Of a stretch of 64,000 nt of DNA, positions 50,562-58,430 are shown in pieces. The notes beneath the pieces are model-generated. The model was not told the DNA's origin. It ran no database searches and was given only the letters and a program-made list of their open reading frames with translations. The stretch comes from Massilia sp. Root418 (GTDB lineage: Bacteria; Pseudomonadota; Gammaproteobacteria; Burkholderiales; Burkholderiaceae_D). The stretch spans positions 589,718 through 653,717 of the forward strand of contig NZ_LMEC01000026.1 in the NCBI RefSeq assembly GCF_001425265.1, given 5' to 3'. The position numbers and the translations under genes are program-made. Each line of letters opens with the position of its first letter. The first letter of the stretch is position 1.

Positions 50562-52430
50562 GTGAGCTACCCTACGCCTTCCACCTCCCTGCCTGCGGGC
50601 CCGCCCGCCGGCGTGCCGGAACCGTCCGGCGCCCCGTTCGACCCGGCCGTGCTGGCGCGCCTTGCCACCGAGTTCTTTGCCGCGCCGCCGTTCGCGCCGC
50701 GCGGCGTTCAGGCGCCGGCCAACATCGCGCCGGCCGGCTCGCCGTTAGCCAGCCCGGCCGGCTTCGGTCCCGGCGTGCCCGGCACGCCGATCCCGCAAGG
50801 GCAGTTCCCCGGCACCAACCTGATTCCCGCCTCGCCCACCCAGGTGCTGTCGCTAGCCAACCGCGCGCCGGCGCTGGCGCCTGCGGCACCGGCCGGCAAC
50901 GGCGTGCCGGACAAAGTGTTCAGCGCCTTGCCGGCCTACGAACCGCGCGCCGGCGGCGCAGTGCTCGGTGTACCCGCCGTACCCGGCGTGCCGGGCGTTC
51001 CCGGCGGGCCCGATGCGCATGGCGCGCCGGCGCCCTCCCCGGCACCCGCCCCCCTGCCATCCGCTTCGCCATTCGCACCGCCTGCCGCATCCTCCTCGCC
51101 GCAGTATTACTTCGTTGACGCCGTGGTTCTACCCAACGGCTACGTCACCCCCGCCAAGCCCGCGCCGCACGACGGCGCGCCCCTGGAAGGCAGTGGACGC
51201 CAGGCCCCCTTCGACGTGCACGCCGTACGGCGCGACTTCCCCATCCTGCAGGAGCGCATCAACGGCCGCCAGCTGGTGTGGTTCGACAACGCCGCCACCA
51301 CGCACAAGCCGCAGTCCGTGATTGACCGCATCAGCTACTTCTACGAACACGAAAACTCCAACATCCACCGTGCCGCCCATACGCTGGCGGCACGCGCAAC
51401 CGACGCGTACGAGGGCGCGCGCGAACGCGTGCGGCGCTTCCTGAACGCGCCTGAAGTGAACGAAGTGATCTTCGTGCGCGGTACCACCGAAGCCATCAAC
51501 CTGGTGGCAAAAAGCTGGGGCGCGCAGAACGTGGGCGAAGGCGACGAGATCATCGTTTCCCATCTGGAGCACCACGCCAACATCGTGCCCTGGCAGCAGC
51601 TGGCTGCAGCCAAGGGCGCCAGGCTGCGCGTGATACCGGTGGACGACAGCGGCCAGGTGCTGCTGGACGAATACCGCAAGCTGCTCAACGAGCGCACCAG
51701 GCTGGTCGCCGTGACGCAGGTATCGAACGCGCTGGGCACCATCACGCCAGTGAAGGAGATTGTCGAACTTGCCCGCCGGGCCGGCGCCAGGACGCTGGTG
51801 GATGGGGCCCAGTCGGTGTCGCACCTGCGCGTCGACGTGCAGGACCTGGGCGCCGACTTCTTCGTCTTCTCCGGCCACAAGCTGTTCGGCCCGACCGGCA
51901 TCGGCGTCCTGTGGGGCAAGCGCGCCGTGCTGGAGGACATGCCGCCGTGGCAAGGCGGCGGCAATATGATCGCCGACGTCACCTTCGACAAAACCGTCTT
52001 CCAGCCCATCCCCAACAAATTCGAAGCGGGCACCGGCAACATTGCCGACGCGGTGGGACTGGGCGCCGCAATCGACTACATCAACAAGATCGGCATTGAG
52101 AACATCGCGCGCTACGAGAACGACCTGCTGGTCTACGGCACGCAGCAACTGGCGGCCATCAAGGGGGTACGCCTCATCGGCACGGCGCGCGACAAGGCCA
52201 GCGTGATGTCTTTCGTATTGGAGGGCTACAGCACCGAAGAAGTGGGCAAGGCGCTCAACGAGGAAGGCATCGCCGTGCGTACCGGCCACCACTGCGCCCA
52301 GCCCATCCTGCGCCGCTTCGGCGTTGAGACCACGGTGCGCCCTTCCCTGGCGTTCTACAACACCTACGACGAAATCGACCGGCTGGTGACTGTCGTGCGG
52401 CGCCTCGCCGGGCAGCGCCGCGCCGCCTGA
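50562..52430 (+). CDS. Encapsulin cargo cysteine desulfurase with disordered N-terminal targeting region
   Basis: The 622-residue PLP enzyme removes sulfur from L-cysteine to give alanine and an enzyme persulfide. The SufS-like catalytic domain starts near residue 215. K440 (SGHKLFGP) binds PLP and C578 (TGHHCAQPILRRFG) is the catalytic cysteine. Residues 1-214 are Pro/Ala/Gly-rich and clearly disordered, with collagen-like PGVPGVPGGP and two conserved-looking islands, FDPAVLARLATEFFAAPP (26-43) and YYFVD (182-186). Such an N-terminal extension directs family 2A cargo into the shell; the islands are candidate docking motifs. The GTG start lacks a Shine-Dalgarno site and lies eight bases after the shell stop, suggesting coupling. 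Confidence 0.94.
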   Translation: MSYPTPSTSLPAGPPAGVPEPSGAPFDPAVLARLATEFFAAPPFAPRGVQAPANIAPAGSPLASPAGFGPGVPGTPIPQGQFPGTNLIPASPTQVLSLANRAPALAPAAPAGNGVPDKVFSALPAYEPRAGGAVLGVPAVPGVPGVPGGPDAHGAPAPSPAPAPLPSASPFAPPAASSSPQYYFVDAVVLPNGYVTPAKPAPHDGAPLEGSGRQAPFDVHAVRRDFPILQERINGRQLVWFDNAATTHKPQSVIDRISYFYEHENSNIHRAAHTLAARATDAYEGARERVRRFLNAPEVNEVIFVRGTTEAINLVAKSWGAQNVGEGDEIIVSHLEHHANIVPWQQLAAAKGARLRVIPVDDSGQVLLDEYRKLLNERTRLVAVTQVSNALGTITPVKEIVELARRAGARTLVDGAQSVSHLRVDVQDLGADFFVFSGHKLFGPTGIGVLWGKRAVLEDMPPWQGGGNMIADVTFDKTVFQPIPNKFEAGTGNIADAVGLGAAIDYINKIGIENIARYENDLLVYGTQQLAAIKGVRLIGTARDKASVMSFVLEGYSTEEVGKALNEEGIAVRTGHHCAQPILRRFGVETTVRPSLAFYNTYDEIDRLVTVVRRLAGQRRAA

Positions 52431-52461
52431 CGGGAGTCCAGGTGAGGGCTCGCCTTGCCTG

Positions 52462-53634
52462 CTATTTTTGCGCAGGCAGCAGCTTCACCAGCTCGGCGAC
52501 GTAGACGTTGCGGGCGGTCTGGATGATGGCCATGTCGCGCTTCAGGTCCGCCAGTTTGGCGTCCGTGGCGCGCACCATCTCCAGCTGCTGCTTCGCTTCC
52601 GGCGACAGGTCCGCCAGATCGTAGGTGATGCCGTTGATCTGCATTTTGTCGATAGTGCTCATGGCGCTCATGGTGTTGCAAGCCTCCCATTGTGACTGCT
52701 GCCCTGCGGGCGGCCGTGCCGCCGCCAGGGCCAGTTTGCGGTTGATGTGCTGAACAGCGGTGATCGCGTCCAGCGCTTTTTGCTGCGACACGTGCCAGCC
52801 CTTGCGCCTGTGCTCGCGGCAGGCGCGCAATGCCATGGCGCGGCCCTGGTCCGGCCCTTGCGCCACCTTCCAGCCGCCGTCCGCCAATGCGCCCGCCAGC
52901 CGCTCATGCAATGCGACCGGCATGGGCGCGTCGCGCAGCACATCTTCGCTCGGCTCGAAGCGCCCGGCCTGCGCCATGGCCACCATGTAGTCGGTGCCTT
53001 CGGCAACGATAGCCTGGCCGTTCGCGGCCACATGGATCAGCGGGCAATACGGCGCCAGTTCCGGCAGCAGGTGGTTGGGATAGATGGCATGCTGCCAGTA
53101 GCCCGTGGCGATGCGAGCGAAGTGCCTGAAATCGGCGATCGGAACGAAGCGCGCTTCATCGAAGGGCAGTAGCTCCACCTTGGGCTTACTGGGCGTAACC
53201 GTATCGTTGGACACGTCCAGGTAGAACGTCCCCAGCTGAAACGCGTTCTGGAAAAACTCGCCGCGCAAGTCGCCCCACATGCGCCGGAACTGGCCGCCGG
53301 CCTTTCGGAACGCCACGAACGCCGCGTAGCCTGCACGCGCCGGCTCGCTGAGGGCCAGCCCAGCGACATCCGCGTGGTCCAGAAGCTGCGCCACTGCCAG
53401 GGAGATCTCCAGGCATTGCCCCATCGGATAGGGCTTGCCCAGCTTGGCCGGCTGCAGGCGCTGCAGCGATGGGTCGACATGCGCCCTCAGTTCAAGAAAG
53501 AACGCCGCGATCTCCGGGAGAGCCTGGACCAGGTAACGTTCGGTCAATGCAGCCTGCCGGGCCCGATCAAAGGTCCGGGGCTCGCTCGGGAGCACGGCGC
53601 TGGCGGCAACTGGCGGGAAGGACCGTTTGTGCAT
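52462..53634 (-). CDS. Uncharacterised protein with C-terminal DUF6447-like domain
   Basis: The 390-residue product has no signal peptide. The last 60 residues (INGITYDLADLSPEAKQQLE, then AKLADLKRDMAIIQTARNVY) match DUF6447, usually a stand-alone small protein with a helical hairpin. The N-terminal 320 residues form an unrecognised helical domain (RYLVQALPEIAAFFLELRAH; LGTFYLDVSNDTVTPSKPKV; HFARIATGYWQHAIYPNHL). The link between them (GQQSQWEACNTMSAMSTIDKM) is short and contains an in-frame ATG, so DUF6447 could also be made separately. It converges on the encapsulin operon. Confidence 0.65.
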   Translation of the reverse strand: MHKRSFPPVAASAVLPSEPRTFDRARQAALTERYLVQALPEIAAFFLELRAHVDPSLQRLQPAKLGKPYPMGQCLEISLAVAQLLDHADVAGLALSEPARAGYAAFVAFRKAGGQFRRMWGDLRGEFFQNAFQLGTFYLDVSNDTVTPSKPKVELLPFDEARFVPIADFRHFARIATGYWQHAIYPNHLLPELAPYCPLIHVAANGQAIVAEGTDYMVAMAQAGRFEPSEDVLRDAPMPVALHERLAGALADGGWKVAQGPDQGRAMALRACREHRRKGWHVSQQKALDAITAVQHINRKLALAAARPPAGQQSQWEACNTMSAMSTIDKMQINGITYDLADLSPEAKQQLEMVRATDAKLADLKRDMAIIQTARNVYVAELVKLLPAQK

Positions 53635-53656
53635 AGCTTCCCATCATACGTCATGC

Positions 53657-53875
53657 TCAGCGCGGCAGCGTCCTTTCCACGTTGATGCGTGCCAGAGCGA
53701 AGGCCTGGCGCAGCACAGCCAGGTCGCCGATGTGATTCGACAGCAGCAGGATCAGCTGGGCGCTCAGCATTTTGCTCTGGCCCTCGTCCAGGCCATTGTG
53801 CGAGTCGCTCAGCATGTCGTAAAAGTCGTCGAAGTTATCGAGGTTGGAACCCAGGATCAGTGGCGCGTTCATCAT
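53657..53875 (-). CDS. DUF2783 family small protein
   Basis: The 72-residue acidic protein matches DUF2783: LDNFDDFYDMLSDSHNGLDE, QSKMLSAQLILLLSNHIGD and LRQAFALAR. It is nine bases after the SLAC1/TDT channel gene on the same strand. DUF2783 genes commonly accompany such transporters, so a regulatory or accessory role with the channel is plausible. The function is not known. Confidence 0.8.
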   Translation of the reverse strand: MMNAPLILGSNLDNFDDFYDMLSDSHNGLDEGQSKMLSAQLILLLSNHIGDLAVLRQAFALARINVERTLPR

Positions 53876-53884
53876 GCTCGCACC

Positions 53885-54850
53885 TCAGGCGGTCAGCATA
53901 CGGCCGGTGGCCAGGGCATACACCGTGCGGACGGCCAGCACGGCCACCGACACGGTCAGCACAAACAGCAGCACCATGGCGATTGCGCCCAGGCCCTTGC
54001 CGCCGGCCGAGCCGGAATAGATCAGCGCCGAATTGCTCAGTGCCGCCATCGGGAAACCGATGGCCCACCACGACGGCGAGAACGGCGCCGGCTTCGAGGC
54101 CAGCCGGTAGCAGACGATCACAAACAGGAACAGGCCGAAATAGAACAACAGCGCGGCGAACATGTCCACCTTCTGCACCAGGTTCACATAGGCGATGAAA
54201 CCGACCGCGAACGGCGCAACCAGGATCATCTTCGACGGGCGCATGCCGTCCGCCAGCGGCGCATGGTGCACCAGCCGCGAGAAGATCAGGATAAAGAACA
54301 CCACGGCGCTGACGCCGCCCACCGCTGCCGCCAGCAGGTTCACCTCATGCGTCCATTCCGCCGTCAGCGCGCCGCCGGTGACGACGATGTCGAGGCTGCC
54401 CACGCCGGCGATCAACCATGCGGGAACCGCGCTCGCCGCCGCAGCGTTGCCGTTCAGGAGACGCGAAATCATCAGCACGGCCAGCGCCAGCGTGACCGCC
54501 GCGCCGATCGCCCACACCACCAGTTGCGCACTTTGGCTGTAGGCGCCAATCACGCTGGAGAGTAGCAAAATGCTGATGCCCACGGTGCCGAAAAAATTGC
54601 CGATGACGGGGTGGGAAAATTCGTCCCGCACCAGTTCAGGGTGCCGCAGCAGCTTGCCCAGGTAGGACAGGCTCAAGACGACGAACATAATCAGCGCAAC
54701 AATGCCGATGGCGTTCGAGACGGCGATATCGGTGCCGTAGGCCCTGCTGGCCAGGCGCCAGGCGAGCGACAGCCCGGCAATGCTCATCACTGAGCCGAAC
54801 AGGCTGACGGGTAAATATCGGATAGACGGACGTGCTTGGGCGGATTCCAT
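53885..54850 (-). CDS. SLAC1/TDT-family anion channel or transporter
   Basis: The 321-residue protein has ten hydrophobic helices and the TehA/SLAC1-type start (RYLPVSLFGSVMSIAGLSLAWR), with HPVIGNFFGTVGISILLLS and FSPSWWAIGFPMAALSNSAL later. Family members move small anions such as tellurite, malate, nitrate or chloride. The DUF2783 protein follows, and a GlxA-type regulator lies upstream on the same strand across a 109-base gap. The substrate cannot be read from sequence. Confidence 0.88.
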   Translation of the reverse strand: MESAQARPSIRYLPVSLFGSVMSIAGLSLAWRLASRAYGTDIAVSNAIGIVALIMFVVLSLSYLGKLLRHPELVRDEFSHPVIGNFFGTVGISILLLSSVIGAYSQSAQLVVWAIGAAVTLALAVLMISRLLNGNAAAASAVPAWLIAGVGSLDIVVTGGALTAEWTHEVNLLAAAVGGVSAVVFFILIFSRLVHHAPLADGMRPSKMILVAPFAVGFIAYVNLVQKVDMFAALLFYFGLFLFVIVCYRLASKPAPFSPSWWAIGFPMAALSNSALIYSGSAGGKGLGAIAMVLLFVLTVSVAVLAVRTVYALATGRMLTA

Positions 54851-54959
54851 GATGACTCCAGTTGAGATAACGTGGAGCCATTCTGCATGAGCAAAGCCGG
54901 CCCGGGACCGGGGTGGCCCAAAACGCGCACCGCTTGTCCCAAAAGCGGCTATCGGGCTG

Positions 54960-55928
54960 CTACCTGCCCTCGCCGCCGGGGCGAAAACGGTCGCGGTACT
55001 GCTTGGGCGTGGAGCCCATCTGGCGCGAAAAGCTCATCCGCATCTGCGTGGCATTGCGAAAGCCGCAACGGAAAGCCACCGTTTTCAGCGGCACATCGGT
55101 TTCCTCCAACAGCTTGCGGGCAAAGTCGATGCGCACCTGGTCCACGAACACGGACGGTGTCACGTTGGCATGCTTGGCAAACGCGCGCGAGAAAGTGCGG
55201 CGGCTCACGCCCACCGCGTCGGCGATGTCCTCGATGGTGAGCGCGTCGCTGATATGGTCGGTCACGTAGCGCAGCACTTTCGAGACCAGCGAGTCCTCGT
55301 CCGGGCCGACCGCAAGATAAGGGCTGTACTGCGACTGCCCGCCGTCGCGGCGGACATACACGATGAGGCGCTTGGCCACCTTCATCGCCAGGTCGTGGCC
55401 CCAGTCCTCGGCGATCAGCGCCAGGCACAGGTCGATGCCGGCGGAGACGCCGCCGCACGTGAACAGATTGCCATCGCGGACGAAGATTTTATCGGGCCGC
55501 ACGTTCGCGTCCGGGAACTGCATGGCCAGCCGCTCCGCGTGGTCCCAATGCGTGGTGATTTCGCGGCCCGTCAGCAATCCTGCGTGCCCCAGCAGGAACA
55601 CGCCGTTGCACACGGCGCCGAACCTGCCTGCTTTGCGCGCGCGCGCCGCCAGCCATGCGACAAAGGCCGGCTCGGGCTGATAATCAAAATAGCGCGGGCC
55701 GCCCGCCACCAGCAGCAGGTCGCTCTCGGCGTTGAAGTTCGGGTAATCGCAATGGATCTTGAACTCCATGCCGCTGGAGCACATCACGCTATCCGGGCGG
55801 CCGCCCACCAGCGTAGTCTGATAGCGGTCCTTCTCCGGCAGCAGGCGGTTCGCCTCGGCGAACACATCCAGCGGCCCCGCCACGTCCAGCGCTTGCACGC
55901 CATCCAGTACCACCAGCGTCAGTTTCAT
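54960..55928 (-). CDS. GlxA-family transcriptional regulator (DJ-1/PfpI plus AraC domains)
   Basis: The 322-residue regulator has an N-terminal class I glutamine amidotransferase-like DJ-1/PfpI domain (VVLDGVQALDVAGPLDVFAEA; GAVCNGVFLLGHAGLL with the cysteine in the nucleophile position) and a C-terminal AraC DNA-binding domain with two HTHs (TIEDIADAVGVSRRTFSRAF; VAFRCGFRNATQMRMSFSRQ). It resembles FtrA/CdhR-type regulators that sense small nitrogen or sulfur compounds. It is the last intact host gene before the island junction and may regulate the downstream SLAC1/DUF2783 genes. Confidence 0.9.
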   Translation of the reverse strand: MKLTLVVLDGVQALDVAGPLDVFAEANRLLPEKDRYQTTLVGGRPDSVMCSSGMEFKIHCDYPNFNAESDLLLVAGGPRYFDYQPEPAFVAWLAARARKAGRFGAVCNGVFLLGHAGLLTGREITTHWDHAERLAMQFPDANVRPDKIFVRDGNLFTCGGVSAGIDLCLALIAEDWGHDLAMKVAKRLIVYVRRDGGQSQYSPYLAVGPDEDSLVSKVLRYVTDHISDALTIEDIADAVGVSRRTFSRAFAKHANVTPSVFVDQVRIDFARKLLEETDVPLKTVAFRCGFRNATQMRMSFSRQMGSTPKQYRDRFRPGGEGR

Positions 55929-55958
55929 CGAAAGTCCTCAATGACGGCAACAATGCAA

Positions 55959-55986
55959 AAAGCCCAGCCGGTGAGGGCTGGGCTTT
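55959..55986 (-). terminator. Terminator of the interrupted tRNA-Asn gene
   Basis: The perfect 11-base stem AAAGCCCAGCC / GGCTGGGCTTT with a six-base loop is followed on the minus strand by TTTTT. It corresponds to the terminator of the tRNA-Asn copy at 32916 and now stands after the 3' half of the disrupted tRNA gene. Confidence 0.8.
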
Positions 55987-55996
55987 GCATGAATTC

Positions 55997-56042
55997 TGGC
56001 TCCCCGACCTGGACTCGAACCAGGGACCTGCGGATTAACAGT
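55997..56042 (-). other. Truncated tRNA-Asn 3' part, island attachment-site boundary
   Basis: These 46 bases are identical to the 3' part of the two intact tRNA-Asn genes, from CCA through the T arm to the anticodon loop. Identity stops at 56042, where the other copies continue CCGTCGCTC and this one continues with foreign sequence. Tyrosine integrases often recombine at the anticodon loop and leave a displaced 3' copy of the tRNA at one end of the insert and an intact gene at the other. The second attachment site would lie beyond the window. Confidence 0.85.
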
Positions 56043-56341
56043 TCGAGGGTCCGGGCAAATGGTAAGCGGAAAGTTGATGATTTGCAACGGACTTCTGGGG
56101 CACCACTGTGTCTGAGGGCAGACACCGACCTGATACCGAAACCCTATGGCATCTGCCGACCCTGCCCCTGTAAAAAGTCGAATCGGGTCAAGGGCTTAGG
56201 CAGCCGAGCGCCGAACGACGACCGAGCTGGGCACTGAGGCGGCACATACTGGCACTGGGATCCGTACTTTATCTCTTTCTCAGCAGCCATTGTAAGGCAG
56301 CGACAGCTTCCGCCCCGTTCCGGATGTTCGCGCGTACTGAC
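56043..56341. other. Non-coding junction segment of the island
   Basis: No supported gene is visible. The segment starts abruptly after the tRNA fragment; its first 200 bases keep a mixed composition and may be the remains of an older attachment region or integrase end. A small reading frame on the minus strand across the tRNA fragment encodes a typical tRNA-derived false peptide. Confidence 0.5.
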
Positions 56342-57337
56342 TCAAATAAAGATCGGCTTCGCGTTGAAGTGGAAGGCTTTAAAAATCTTCGCTCGCTCTC
56401 CGTTATACCTATGCGTTTTTCCGTAAGAGAAAAGTTCTACCACCTGCGCCGCTTTGGCAGGGGGCCTTACCAGAAGACATCCTAAATGCTTTGCAGCCGC
56501 CAAGTTGTCATCAAAATTTCCTTTCAGGCACTTACGTACTCCAGCAACTACCAAGTCTGCCAACTGCAGGCCTACTGAATGCCGTGATGTGCGCAATACG
56601 TAACTGTCATGCATCATTCTGGTTAAATTAATGCCACCATGAAATCGTGGATCTTCTGTCTTCTCGAAATATGGAAAGAACGAATAGGCAAGATCTGCAT
56701 AACGTGCAAAAGGTTGTGACGTCGTTCGGGAATAAATCATTCCCGTCATCAGACGCTCAATTATTTTTTCAAACATTGTGATTGAGCGGGCATTTTTTCT
56801 ATCGATGCGCCAGTTGAATCGCTGAAGTGCGTCGGGAAAGCGAACGTCGTAGTAACTCAGCGCCCGGTTTACGACTTGATACATAAGATGAATTTGGCAA
56901 ATAGCCTGGAAAAACAACTGCGGAGAGACCTTTTCAATCAGCTCTACCGTCTCTTGAATTGCCTTTCGCTCTTCTTCCGTCGCACTCGCCGATGATCCTG
57001 CTCGAACCGCTTTTATTTTGTTCCTGCGATGTTCCTCTATATTATTTTCATAACTTCCCTGCATACCGATGCAGTATAACGTGCAACCGGCATCAGCGAG
57101 GCTCGTGAGTAGCACATGGTAGCTTTCTTGATCATAGATATTTCGTTCAAATTCCTTCGAAGGATGAACATTGTTCACTTTCTTGAAGTGACGCAACGCA
57201 GCGTGAGCCGATCGAAAAGTAGACTCGGGAACGACCAAGGCTCCGACCACCGACCAAGAGTCTCGTCCTTTTTCTGGTATAAAAAGCCCAGCCTCATCGA
57301 CAAATATGTGCATTCGATTCCTTGCAAGTAAATCCAT
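56342..57337 (-). CDS. DUF3800 family protein (RNase H-like fold)
   Basis: The 331-residue cytoplasmic protein has the DUF3800 hallmarks: an acidic N-terminal motif on the first strand (HIFVDEAGLF, about residues 9-18), a second acidic region (NWRIDRKNARSITMFEKIIE), and a C-terminal GLQLADLVVAGVRK helix. The fold is thought to be RNase H-like with acidic catalytic residues. DUF3800 genes are frequent in defence islands and near restriction systems. It lies 36 bases after the PIN-domain gene on the same strand. AT-rich codon use marks it as acquired. The start could also be Met9 (57313). Confidence 0.78.
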   Translation of the reverse strand: MDLLARNRMHIFVDEAGLFIPEKGRDSWSVVGALVVPESTFRSAHAALRHFKKVNNVHPSKEFERNIYDQESYHVLLTSLADAGCTLYCIGMQGSYENNIEEHRRNKIKAVRAGSSASATEEERKAIQETVELIEKVSPQLFFQAICQIHLMYQVVNRALSYYDVRFPDALQRFNWRIDRKNARSITMFEKIIERLMTGMIYSRTTSQPFARYADLAYSFFPYFEKTEDPRFHGGINLTRMMHDSYVLRTSRHSVGLQLADLVVAGVRKCLKGNFDDNLAAAKHLGCLLVRPPAKAAQVVELFSYGKTHRYNGERAKIFKAFHFNAKPIFI

Positions 57338-57372
57338 GAAAAATCGACAGCATTGCGCTCAACCGACCATAA

Positions 57373-58209
57373 TCATTTTGAGGGGAACGCCGTATGACCA
57401 CACTTCGGGCAATCTAGCCACCAAGCCGAGTCTCCTTCACTCCCTTCGTAACCGCTCTCCTCCATTTCCGTGCCGCAAACAGAGCAAATACCAGTTGTGA
57501 TCTCATCATTAGCGCCTGCCTTAACCTCCTTCTCGGCCTTAGCAATAGCTACAGCTGGCTTACCAATTATTTTCAAGGCATTACTCAAACTATCGGTAAC
57601 ACCCACCAGTTTTCGTATTTTACTGTCGTATTCAGCGCGGAGCATGCCGTAGTTTTCCAAGAATGTTTTATCTCTGGAAACGATGATTAAGTCTTTATCG
57701 CATTGCTCCAATAAAGTCTCCCAGATTAGCTCATCACCAATGGTGTACTTATCCGGCGATGTAGGCGGATTACCCAAAATCTTACGGAGTTTTGCCTTTT
57801 CGATCACCTCTGCGTTAGTAACGTAATAATTCATTTCGCCAATTAACTTCTTTATACCCTTCGTAACGGGGTCTTGATCCTCATCCAGGATCCAGGTTTC
57901 GATACGAGCTGCAAGCTTCTTGACTGCGGATTCTGCCACCTTTTTAGCCGCAAGCCATTCTTTGTATTCTGGGGTCTCTCGTACCACAGATACTGTATAG
58001 GGATTCATCGAGTTACTTTTCATTATGTTCCCAGCCAGCTGCGCGAGGCGACTATTCCTGTTGCGAGCAAATTCCTGTCCTGTTTGTTCAGTGATTACTA
58101 AATTCTCTCGAACCTCATGTAGCTCGTCGAAAACTGCGATGGAATCATGTGCGGCTTGATAGAAGTCTAAATAAACGTTGGTATCAATGTAGATGAGAGT
58201 CGTTAGCAT
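57373..58209 (-). CDS. PIN-like ribonuclease with C-terminal zinc ribbon
   Basis: The product has about 278 residues and starts with a PIN-like domain (DUF4935 type). YIDTNVYLDF carries the first acidic residue, TEQTGQEFARNR the conserved Glu, and LIIVSRDKTFLENY the final Asp region. After a helical linker comes a C-terminal zinc ribbon: CSVCG and, 20 residues on, CPKCG (four cysteines). PIN domains cut RNA; ribbon-fused versions occur as toxins or RNA-processing factors. I chose the ATG at 58209, which opens the PIN strand; the frame is open to 58293 without conserved sequence. Confidence 0.75.
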   Translation of the reverse strand: MLTTLIYIDTNVYLDFYQAAHDSIAVFDELHEVRENLVITEQTGQEFARNRNSRLAQLAGNIMKSNSMNPYTVSVVRETPEYKEWLAAKKVAESAVKKLAARIETWILDEDQDPVTKGIKKLIGEMNYYVTNAEVIEKAKLRKILGNPPTSPDKYTIGDELIWETLLEQCDKDLIIVSRDKTFLENYGMLRAEYDSKIRKLVGVTDSLSNALKIIGKPAVAIAKAEKEVKAGANDEITTGICSVCGTEMEESGYEGSEGDSAWWLDCPKCGHTAFPSK

Positions 58210-58430
58210 TCGCAGTAGGATTTTATTGGTTAAATTTTTCGTAAATGGCTGTAAGTCAATGTCAAGTTCTGGCCGGTTCCGGCCAATTTCCAATTTATAA
58301 CTATGGAAATTCCGCCCACTTCGGCAGCAACCAGTTTAAAGCAGAATATTTGATTGCCTAAGAATAGCTGTACGCAAACATCGTTTTCTCGAATCAAATT
58401 ATTAGAATGACTTGCGTCCACCGCCGTAAT

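Noticed and set aside
55925..56125. Small minus-strand frame over the broken tRNA
   Set aside because: It contains the false peptide LVRVQVGEP that arises when tRNA sequence is translated.
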